Assembly: GCA_002385805.1 (NCBI GenBank)
Contig: DGEF01000100.1
Coordinates: 1 to 12,284 of the forward strand
Direction of reading: 5' to 3'
DNA: 12,284 bases
Origin: Peptococcaceae bacterium UBA3933
GTDB lineage: Bacteria > Bacillota > Peptococcia > Peptococcales > BICA1-8
The notes beneath the pieces were generated by a model, which was not told where the DNA came from, did no database searches, and worked only from the letters and a program-made list of their open reading frames with translations. Shown here piece by piece: positions 6,949-12,284 of this stretch. Both the position numbers and the translations under genes were made by a program. The stretch's first letter is position 1, and each line of letters begins with the position of its first letter.

Positions 6949-7566
6949 ATGGCTGCTCATTTAGGTGCTCATGAAGTAATGGAGATTCACGAGGTATTAA
7001 CAGATACCATTGACGGTATTAATCAGTTTGAATTATACCGTCCACACATTACAGACCAACAACTTAGGGCCATCATGGATAATCAATTGCAGTTTATGAT
7101 GCAGGAATACAACAACATGGTTCAGGCTGTTAATCAGCAAGGAATGGCTTCCGCTACTCCTTACCGTGCTCCCAAAAGCACTCAACCGGTATATGGATTA
7201 AAAAATCCTGCTCCCCAAAGTCCCAATATGGGAGCTTCCCAACTGGATGACAGGGATATTGCCAGTGGGATGCTAGGCTGTCATAAAGCTTCTGCTGTTA
7301 TGAAAATGATGGCAGCTTTAGAATGTGCTGACCCTAATTTGCGGAGAATGATTCAGCAGAGTGCAGTCAATTGTGCGGAACAAGCTTATGAAGTATGGCA
7401 GTACATGAACCAAAAAGGTTATTACCAGGTACCTACTATGAAGGAAATGACCACTAACACCGTGCTCAATACTTATGCCACAACTAACATGAAACCCATA
7501 GAAAACATGACTATGAATATGAATAACCCCCGGCAGCAAATGGGGCAACCGAATATGCCCATGTAA
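6949..7566 (+). CDS. CotF-like spore coat protein
   Basis: This 205-residue protein resembles the CotF family of spore coat proteins, which are ferritin-like helical proteins. A first helical half (GAHEVMEIHEVLTDTIDGIN, followed by QFELYRPHITDQQLRAIMDN) is joined by a Pro-rich linker to a second half. That half contains DRDIASGMLGCHKASAVMKM and RRMIQQSAVNCAEQAYEVWQ, the CotF signature region around DxxIxxxML. The C-terminal tail is rich in Met, Asn, Pro and Gln, as in many coat proteins. The ATG at 6949 is chosen because AAGGAGGT ends 8 bases before it; an upstream in-frame GTG at 6898 has no such site and would put the ribosome binding site inside the gene. It implies the host makes endospores. 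It is probably expressed in the mother cell during sporulation, but no sigma-E or sigma-K promoter could be assigned. Confidence 0.85.
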   Translation: MAAHLGAHEVMEIHEVLTDTIDGINQFELYRPHITDQQLRAIMDNQLQFMMQEYNNMVQAVNQQGMASATPYRAPKSTQPVYGLKNPAPQSPNMGASQLDDRDIASGMLGCHKASAVMKMMAALECADPNLRRMIQQSAVNCAEQAYEVWQYMNQKGYYQVPTMKEMTTNTVLNTYATTNMKPIENMTMNMNNPRQQMGQPNMPM

Positions 7567-7597
7567 AGAAGAAGTCGCCGAAAAGCGACTTCTTCTT
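7566..7597 (+). terminator. Terminator hairpin after the CotF-like gene
   Basis: AAGAAGAAGTCGC (7566-7578) and GCGACTTCTTCTT (7585-7597) form a perfect 13-bp stem with loop CGAAAA. The stem starts at the last base of the stop codon. The 3' arm is pyrimidine-rich, with no separate long U-run after it. Confidence 0.75.
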
Positions 7598-7790
7598 ATG
7601 TTGCATGAAAAGGGTCATTGCGAGCCCAGAAGAGGTAAAATAATCTTCTTTATTTCCTGTTTCTTGCCTCTAAGCTTGTCATGAAAATATTTACTTTCGC
7701 TAAGCTAGGACTCCGAATCGGAATAATCTAAGCTTGCCCCAGAAAAAAGCTGACCGTGCTCAATGGGCCGTCCCTGGCCCAATTCGCACT

Positions 7791-7813
7791 CCGGCTGACG
7801 TCCTATCAGCCGG
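7791..7813. repeat. 8-bp hairpin within the nested element
   Basis: CCGGCTGA (7791-7798) and TCAGCCGG (7806-7813) flank CGTCCTA. This is the GC-rich stem nearest the tip of the large hairpin. Its right arm shares CGG with the 12-bp CGGTCAGCTTTT arm, so the two pairings compete and could form alternative structures. Confidence 0.6.
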
Positions 7814-7946
7814 TCAGCTTTTATTACTTCGGCTTCGCTAAGATTATTTAGCCGATTCTCCGTATAGCCGCTCAAGTAAATATTTTCATTTACAGCAGTG
7901 CATTAAAGGAGGAAAGCGTCACTGCGTTCACTAGGACATCGCGAAC

Positions 7947-7960
7947 ATGACACGTGTCAT
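7947..7960. repeat. Perfect 14-nt palindrome
   Basis: ATGACACGTGTCAT is exactly self-complementary with no spacer, the form expected for a site bound by a dimeric DNA-binding protein or a crossover point in a repeat. It lies in the right flank of the nested element, next to the second GTCATTGC copy. Confidence 0.6.
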
Positions 7961-8025
7961 TGCAATGGCGCGAAGTGCTTGAAGCAATCCCCTACTTTTC
8001 ATGTATCTTGCTTTTTGTATCCTGC

Positions 8026-9765
8026 CTAATGGATATTTTCCTCTGTTTCAACTGTTTCTGTTTCATCAACTTCCGGAAGAGAAGTCAATGACTCAAAGAA
8101 TTCGGCACTAGGTTTTACGCGCCAGATATTGTTTTCTTTATACACCTCAAATACTTGGTCGTTAAGGGAGAATTCTTCTCCTTCATCTCGTTTAAAGGTT
8201 ACGTCCAGTTTAAAGGTGTTTTTTCCTTCTACTTGGTTATTTTCCTTAATATTGTAAGAGAAAAGTTTTACTGTCCAGCTTTTAACCCATTTTTCATATT
8301 CTACATAGTCTAAAGCAAAATCGGTCGAGTGGAGTACAAGGGCCTGACGCCAGTTTTTCTTGGCCACAGCATTTAAAAATTCTTTTAATGCTTCATCCGG
8401 GGTTCTGCCTAACACATCATGATTTTTCTCTTCCCTAGCCTTTTTAAAGTTTTCTATCTTTTGCAGATACTCTTCTTCAGTGCCAAAGGCTTCAGGGTTA
8501 TAGCGGTTGCTGGCATTCCAGATTAAATATTCGTCTATCCCTAATTCCAGGGCAGTATCAATTTGCTGGCGTATTTCCCGGGCACCGTAAGTGATATGCC
8601 CCTTAACCCAGGGAGCACTGAAGCCCTGAAGCCAAGGCCTGATGATTCCGGGGTTTTCTAAAGGTGCATTGCGCTCAATGGCATCAGTTAGAGCCATCTT
8701 TATGGTGCCTACCGGGTTAGCATCTGGAACACTGAAACCGAAATAGCCGGGTCCGTAATGGCTGGGGTAAATCATGGGGCAGTTGTATTCTACTTCAGGG
8801 GCGATTTTTTCCCAAGTTTGGCCGATACCGTCACTATCACCCCAGGAAGTGGCGATTACCCCGAAAACATCGGCGGCCAAGTGGACATTGTAATCCTTCA
8901 ATTGTTCCCGGGCATAGGCCAGGAAATTAGCAATATTTTCATCTTTAGGCACACCGTTTGCTCCAGGATATGTAGCTTCTCGGTCTACCCGCTTAGCGTT
9001 TTCCGGAAAGCGGACATAATCAAACTGGATTTCTCTAAAACCAAGCAAAGCGGCTTCTTTAGCAATAGCTATATTATAATCCCAAACTTTTTTCTCATAA
9101 GGATTGACCCAGGCCACGTTTTTATTATCCCGCCAAATCCCACCGGAGTTTTTTTGAATTGCCCATTCCGGGCGCTGTTCCGGTAAATGAGGGTCTTTAA
9201 AGACAACTATCCTAGCAATAGGGTAAATATCTCTCTTTTTTAATTCCGCTAGTACTGCCTTCATATCTTTAATAGGCGGTGCTTTGTCGGCTTTTACTTG
9301 TTGGACTATTTCAATTTGGCTGGGATATGTAACTAAACCGTGGTCATTTTTTACATCAATAACCATGGCGTTTAACTCAGTATTCTCCACCAGGTCTAAC
9401 AATTGGGAAAACTTGTTTTCCAAGCCCACAGTATTTCCCGTCAGGTAAATTCCTCTGGCTTTAACGGGTGGGTTATCTTCTTGTTCTAAAGGGGGAAGGG
9501 GTACAAAAAATGGACCCAATTCTTCTTTTAGGGCCTGCTCTTTTAATTCCCTTTCTCTTTGTTTTTGTTCTTCTTCCAGTTTTCTTTGTTCTTCTTTTTC
9601 TTTTTCCAATTCTTCCGGAGTTTTTTCCTGGGTATTTGCTTTCTCCGTATTTCCAAATACTGCGGCGAAATTTTCAGAACAGCCGGATAATAGTAAAGAA
9701 GTAAATAATAGCATGACCAAGGTTGCAAACAGTGACACTTTAACTTTCTTAGACATAAAATTCAC
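8026..9765 (-). CDS. Lipoprotein with putative glycoside hydrolase (DUF4015/GH10-like COG1306) domain
   Basis: This 579-residue protein starts with a lipoprotein signal peptide: basic SKKVK, a hydrophobic core, and lipobox LLSGC with lipidated C29. It should therefore be anchored on the outer face of the membrane. Residues about 48-82 form a charged Glu/Lys-rich coiled coil, followed by a Pro-rich linker. Residues about 103-430 match the putative glycosyl hydrolase domain: ARGIYLTGNT, MVIDVKNDHG, YPIARIVVFKD, GFREIQFDYVRFP (candidate acidic residue D249), MIYPSHYGPG and WLQGF. The last 120 residues look like a separate alpha+beta accessory domain. Substrate is unknown, but cell-wall or exopolysaccharide glycans are plausible. 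The GTG start at 9765 is preferred because AAGGGGGA lies 5 bases upstream; the in-frame ATG nine bases later is too far. It is convergent with the spore coat gene. Confidence 0.82.
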   Translation of the reverse strand: MNFMSKKVKVSLFATLVMLLFTSLLLSGCSENFAAVFGNTEKANTQEKTPEELEKEKEEQRKLEEEQKQRERELKEQALKEELGPFFVPLPPLEQEDNPPVKARGIYLTGNTVGLENKFSQLLDLVENTELNAMVIDVKNDHGLVTYPSQIEIVQQVKADKAPPIKDMKAVLAELKKRDIYPIARIVVFKDPHLPEQRPEWAIQKNSGGIWRDNKNVAWVNPYEKKVWDYNIAIAKEAALLGFREIQFDYVRFPENAKRVDREATYPGANGVPKDENIANFLAYAREQLKDYNVHLAADVFGVIATSWGDSDGIGQTWEKIAPEVEYNCPMIYPSHYGPGYFGFSVPDANPVGTIKMALTDAIERNAPLENPGIIRPWLQGFSAPWVKGHITYGAREIRQQIDTALELGIDEYLIWNASNRYNPEAFGTEEEYLQKIENFKKAREEKNHDVLGRTPDEALKEFLNAVAKKNWRQALVLHSTDFALDYVEYEKWVKSWTVKLFSYNIKENNQVEGKNTFKLDVTFKRDEGEEFSLNDQVFEVYKENNIWRVKPSAEFFESLTSLPEVDETETVETEENIH

Positions 9766-9796
9766 AAAAATCCCCCTTAAGCGACATTATTCTTAC

Positions 9797-9825
9797 TATA
9801 TACTCTATTCGAAAGAGGTGGTAAA
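9797..9825 (-). promoter_or_regulatory. Candidate promoter of the lipoprotein gene
   Basis: On the minus strand TTTACC (9825-9820) and TATATA (9802-9797) are 17 bases apart, a moderate sigma-A match. An overlapping TATAGT (9800-9795) would give a 19-base spacer. The start of transcription would fall about 25 bases before the GTG. A sporulation sigma factor is not excluded. Confidence 0.4.
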
Positions 9826-9936
9826 TGTCCAGTGTTTTTTCAAGGGAAAAGGGAGGAACTTAACATACTTTCTTTAAGATTAGTATTAATTCGAAAGCAA
9901 TCATAGACTTTAAGGCCACTTCAATTTTTTGTAATT

Positions 9937-9966
9937 TTTAGGCCGTACCCTCAGGTACGGCCTAAA
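9937..9966 (-). terminator. Stable hairpin after the NifX-like gene, probable terminator
   Basis: TTTAGGCCGTACC (9937-9949) and GGTACGGCCTAAA (9954-9966) form a perfect 13-bp stem with a 4-base loop, 17 bases past the stop of the last gene of the minus-strand operon. On that strand the tail is A-rich rather than U-rich, so it is not a canonical intrinsic terminator. It may act as an RNA 3'-end stabiliser. Confidence 0.55.
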
Positions 9967-9983
9967 TTGAGATTAGGGGGGAC

Positions 9984-10322
9984 TTAATGGTCACAGGCGT
10001 TATGGCCTGTGACTAAACGGTTATTCAGGTAATCATCTACAATATCTTCCGGTTTTCCGGCAGGTACACCTACAATAACTTTCACACCCTGCTGTTCAAA
10101 TAGACTGCGGGCTCTTTGCCCCATGCCACCTGCCAAAACCAAATCAGCCCCTTGTTCATGTACCCATTTAGGGATAACCCCCGGTTCATGGGGAGGGGGA
10201 GTTAGTAATTCCTTATTAGTAATCTTTTTTTCCTTTTCATCAACATCAATAAAAGCAAACTGTTCACAATGACCGAAATGCATACATAATAGGTTATTGG
10301 CTATAGGTAAAGCAATTTTCAT
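9984..10322 (-). CDS. NifX/NifB-type dinitrogenase iron-molybdenum cofactor family protein
   Basis: This small cytosolic protein (112 residues) belongs to the dinitrogenase iron-molybdenum cofactor family (NifX/NafY and the NifB C-terminal domain), RNase H-like folds that bind Fe-S or metal clusters. It begins MKIALPIANN and carries CMHFGHCEQFAFID (13-26), with the typical HFGHC, then LVLAGGMGQRA (about 61-71). The C terminus, TGHNACDH, adds a Cys and two His that could bind metal. ATG 10322 has GAGGAGG upstream. It is the last gene of an operon behind two Fe-S-containing ATPases, an arrangement seen widely in anaerobes that lack nitrogenase, so it need not indicate nitrogen fixation. No nif structural gene is in the window. 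Confidence 0.88.
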   Translation of the reverse strand: MKIALPIANNLLCMHFGHCEQFAFIDVDEKEKKITNKELLTPPPHEPGVIPKWVHEQGADLVLAGGMGQRARSLFEQQGVKVIVGVPAGKPEDIVDDYLNNRLVTGHNACDH

Positions 10323-10365
10323 AGATTTTTCCTCCTCAATAGTCTACTGAGTAAAACTCTATTAT

Positions 10366-11232
10366 TTAAGAAAGGGCTTTTTCGACTTCTTTCCATAAAT
10401 CCTGAATTTTTTTTGAAATTTCCCTTTCCGGGTATTCTACCACTACCGGTTTTTGTGCTACCTGGGCTTTGGTAACACAATTATCATAGGGCAGACTTCC
10501 CAATACTTTTATGTTATTTTCCGTGCAATACCGGGAAATTTTATCCGCCATTTGGGGATTAATATCGATTTTATTAATACAAACTCCCGTAGGTATATTA
10601 AAATGATTAGCTAGTTGAACAACTCTTTTCAGGTCATGAATTCCGGAGAGAGTTGGTTCAACCACTATTAGCACATAATCCGCCCCTGTTATGGAAGCGA
10701 TAACCGGACAGCCAATCCCCGGAGAACCGTCATTTATAATCAACTGAGCCTTTTCTTTTTCGGCTAATGCCCTGGCCTTACTGCGAATTAGGCTAACCAA
10801 CTTTCCTGAATTTTCCTCGGCGATACCTAAGCGGGCATGGACAAAAGGACCGTAGGGGGAATGGGAGATAAACCAATATCCGCTCAAATCATCCTCCATT
10901 TTAATAGCTCCTGTGGGGCAAAAGTGGCTGCAAGCACTACACCCTTCACAGAGAAATTTATTAATTTCTTTATTAGCCAAATTTACTGCATCATAGCGGC
11001 AAATTTCCCCACATTTACCACAAGCGGTACACAAATCTTTATCAATAAAGGCTGATTTCCCGCCGAAAAATTGGTGGGTTTCTAGGACGGTAGGTTTAAA
11101 AATCAGGTGCAGGTCTGCTGCATCTACATCACAATCCACCAGGATTTTCTTGTGGGCTAATGCTGCAAAAGAAGCTGTTATTGTAGTCTTGCCTGTGCCG
11201 CCTTTGCCGCTTAAAACAACTATTTCCTTCAT
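10366..11232 (-). CDS. MinD/Mrp-like P-loop ATPase with ferredoxin insert (second of tandem pair)
   Basis: This 288-residue cytosolic ATPase has a deviant Walker A motif, GKGGTGKTT (9-17), and DCDVDAADLH (33-42). Two 4Fe-4S motifs are inserted near residues 68-105: C68-x2-C71-x2-C74-x3-C78 and C95-x2-C98-x2-C101-x3-C105, each with the typical CP or CR ending. INDGSPGIGCPV (166-177) is the Walker B/switch region. This is the MinD/Mrp-like family often named nucleotide-binding protein or CobQ/CobB/MinD/ParA ATPase, thought to assemble or deliver Fe-S clusters or other metal cofactors. Its start overlaps the previous gene's stop by 4 bases (ATGA), so it is translationally coupled to its paralogue. 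The two may form a heterodimer (inference). Confidence 0.9.
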   Translation of the reverse strand: MKEIVVLSGKGGTGKTTITASFAALAHKKILVDCDVDAADLHLIFKPTVLETHQFFGGKSAFIDKDLCTACGKCGEICRYDAVNLANKEINKFLCEGCSACSHFCPTGAIKMEDDLSGYWFISHSPYGPFVHARLGIAEENSGKLVSLIRSKARALAEKEKAQLIINDGSPGIGCPVIASITGADYVLIVVEPTLSGIHDLKRVVQLANHFNIPTGVCINKIDINPQMADKISRYCTENNIKVLGSLPYDNCVTKAQVAQKPVVVEYPEREISKKIQDLWKEVEKALS

Positions 11233-12074
11233 CTTGCCAACTCCTTTTTAACCCCATCCCAGATCCTTTGCAGGTAGCCTTTATACTCCGGCAATTCCTG
11301 AACAGCCAGGTTCCCTTGGGAATAACACCGGGCCAGTTCATAACTATGGGGTATTTCCATGATTACGGGGATATTTTCTTTGGCGCAGAACTCCTGAACC
11401 CTGTTATCACCTATATCGGCTCTGTTAATTGCTACTGCCATGGGAATATTCAATTCTTTAACCATCCCTACGGCTAATTCCAGGTCATTAAGACCGAAGG
11501 GAGTAGGTTCAGTAACCAGAATAACGAAATCACTGTTTACTATTGATTGAATCACCGGACAACTGGTCCCGGGGGGAGCGTCAATAATGGTAATACCCCG
11601 GTTTTTACCCTGTTTTTTTACTTCTTTTATTAAAGGTGGGGACATGGCTTCACTGACCCTTAGTTTGCCGTGGATAAAATTTAAATTATTCTTTTTACCT
11701 ATTTGGACCGTTCCAATTTCCCTAAAGCCTTCAGTTATGGCCTGAGAAGGACAGAGAAGTGCACATAAACCGCAACCATGACATAATTCCGGGAAAGTCA
11801 AAATTTTATCCTTTACCTGGGCAATGGCACTAAACTGACATGCCTGGCTGCAGAGGCCGCAATGAGTACATTTATCTTCATTGACTTGGGGGATAGGAAG
11901 ATAACACTTTTCTTCCGTAACCCATTCAGGTTTTATAAAAATATGCCCGTTAGGTTCTTCTACATCACAGTCCAAGAGAGTAACATTTTCTTTTTCGCTT
12001 AAAAAGTAGGCAAGGTTAGTGGCCAGGGTTGTTTTCCCTGTACCGCCCTTGCCGCTGGCTATGGCTATTTTCAT
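11229..12074 (-). CDS. MinD/Mrp-like P-loop ATPase with ferredoxin insert (first of tandem pair)
   Basis: This 281-residue paralogue of the next gene has GKGGTGKTT (8-16), LLDCDVEEPNGH (33-44) and IIDAPPGTSCPV (163-174), the last being the standard Mrp-type switch. The ferredoxin-like insert has C69-x2-C72-x2-C75-x3-C79 and C98-x2-C101-x2-C104-x3-C108, enough for two 4Fe-4S clusters. Its partner replaces DAPPGT with DGSPGI, so the copies have diverged while both keep the P-loop. The ATG is preceded by AGGAGG close upstream, 9 bases after the stop of the DUF5320-like gene. It probably acts in Fe-S or metal cofactor handling together with the NifX-like protein. The operon promoter lies outside the window. 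Confidence 0.9.
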   Translation of the reverse strand: MKIAIASGKGGTGKTTLATNLAYFLSEKENVTLLDCDVEEPNGHIFIKPEWVTEEKCYLPIPQVNEDKCTHCGLCSQACQFSAIAQVKDKILTFPELCHGCGLCALLCPSQAITEGFREIGTVQIGKKNNLNFIHGKLRVSEAMSPPLIKEVKKQGKNRGITIIDAPPGTSCPVIQSIVNSDFVILVTEPTPFGLNDLELAVGMVKELNIPMAVAINRADIGDNRVQEFCAKENIPVIMEIPHSYELARCYSQGNLAVQELPEYKGYLQRIWDGVKKELAR

Positions 12075-12083
12075 GGTTTCCTC

Positions 12084-12284
12084 CTATTTTTCCGACTGTT
12101 TCCGTTGTTCTTCTAATTGGCTTTTAATCTTCTGGAGATACTGGATTTCATTTTCCAGAAACTTAATATCTTCTTCCAGTAAAGTTTGTTCATCATCATA
12201 GGCCAAATTTTCGAAATAAGCCATTCTTCTCCATCCGGGGCCAAAGCCTCTCCCATATCCTCTACCGAAACCTCTACCCATTCC
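12084..12284 (-). CDS. DUF5320-like Gly/Arg-rich protein with C-terminal coiled coil (5' end cut by window)
   Basis: The visible part starts with repeats of Gly-Arg-Gly-Phe/Tyr (GRGFGRGYGRGFGPGWRR), then an acidic linker and a coiled coil (EEDIKFLENEIQYLQKIKSQ). This layout matches DUF5320 proteins, small proteins of unknown function regularly found beside MinD/Mrp-type ATPases and NifX-like proteins. An ATG lies at 12281, but the frame stays open to the edge (Gly codon at 12284-12282). Relatives carry more Gly-rich sequence before this point, so the gene most likely begins outside the window. It is upstream of, and almost contiguous with, the first ATPase. Function is unknown; a scaffold or metal-binding role is only a guess. 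Confidence 0.7.
   Translation of the reverse strand, partial: GMGRGFGRGYGRGFGPGWRRMAYFENLAYDDEQTLLEEDIKFLENEIQYLQKIKSQLEEQRKQSEK

Larger units (their letters stand above)
7604..8003. repeat. Large nested inverted-repeat element in the convergent intergenic region
   Basis: The 459 bases between the CotF-like gene and the lipoprotein gene have no credible ORF but are highly structured. Outer ends CATGAAAAG (7604-7612) and CTTTTCATG (7995-8003) are inverted. Inside, ATGAAAATATTTACTT (7681-7696) pairs with 7874-7889 (16 bp perfect), GAATCGG (7715-7721) with 7852-7858, AATAATCTAAGC (7722-7733) with 7837-7848 (11 of 12) and AAAAGCTGACCG (7745-7756) with 7811-7822 (12 bp). Together they form one long hairpin from 7681 to 7889, with smaller hairpins at its tip. 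GTCATTGC occurs twice (7614-7621 and 7956-7963), as in dispersed GTCATTGCGAGC-type repeats of Clostridia. A MITE-like or REP-like element is the best guess; a structured RNA or bidirectional terminator is possible. Confidence 0.7.

Noticed and set aside
8758..9186. Plus-strand ORF of 142 codons inside the lipoprotein gene
   Set aside because: It is antisense to the conserved glycosidase-like barrel and has no recognisable motifs or ribosome binding site.
9468..9704. Plus-strand ORF of 78 codons opposite the lipoprotein N terminus
   Set aside because: It is a low-complexity Phe/Leu-rich translation of the antisense of the Glu/Lys coiled coil, with no ribosome binding site: a shadow of the real gene.
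9984..10322. NifX-like protein as evidence of nitrogen fixation
   Set aside because: The same family occurs with MinD/Mrp-like ATPases in many non-fixing anaerobes, and no nifHDK genes are present here.

Overview
The window looks like a chromosomal segment of an endospore-forming, probably anaerobic member of the Firmicutes (class Clostridia). The reasons are the AT-leaning composition, strong AGGAGG-type ribosome binding sites, TTG and GTG starts, a CotF-type spore coat gene, and a MinD/Mrp-type ATPase pair with ferredoxin inserts next to a NifX-like protein, a set typical of anaerobes. Genus cannot be fixed from the sequence alone.

Layout. Positions 1-150 hold short repeats and no gene. 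Two minus-strand genes follow: a class V aminotransferase of the cysteine desulfurase type (721-2049) and, downstream of it, a DsrE-like small sulfur-transfer-type protein (151-627). Inverted copies of a short repeat bracket the DsrE-like gene. Divergent from them is a plus-strand LUD-domain (LutC/DUF162) protein with a C-terminal four-cysteine cluster, closed by a strong terminator. A consensus sigma-A promoter then opens a four-gene operon for 5-oxoproline (pyroglutamate) use: pxpA, an NRAMP-fold transporter (ycsG-like), pxpB and pxpC. A CotF-like spore coat gene follows, with its own terminator.

Between that gene and the convergent glycosidase-like lipoprotein gene (8026-9765, minus) lie about 460 bases without a gene. 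They contain a large nested inverted-repeat element, the most striking non-coding structure here.

From 9984 to the right edge is a minus-strand operon: a DUF5320-like protein (cut by the window edge), two tandem MinD/Mrp-like ATPases each carrying two 4Fe-4S motifs, and a NifX/NifB-type dinitrogenase-cofactor-family protein. It resembles the iron-sulfur/metal-cofactor ATPase clusters common in anaerobes.

How the genes work together. The pxp operon would import 5-oxoproline and hydrolyse it with ATP to glutamate. The desulfurase and DsrE-like pair would release and carry persulfide sulfur. The ATPase/NifX-like operon would handle Fe-S or metal cofactors. No phage, transposase, CRISPR array, rRNA or tRNA was recognised. 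The most noteworthy points are the loss of canonical metal-binding motifs in the NRAMP-like transporter, the nested palindromic element, the inverted repeats around the DsrE-like gene, and a hairpin that would hide the spore coat gene's ribosome binding site.
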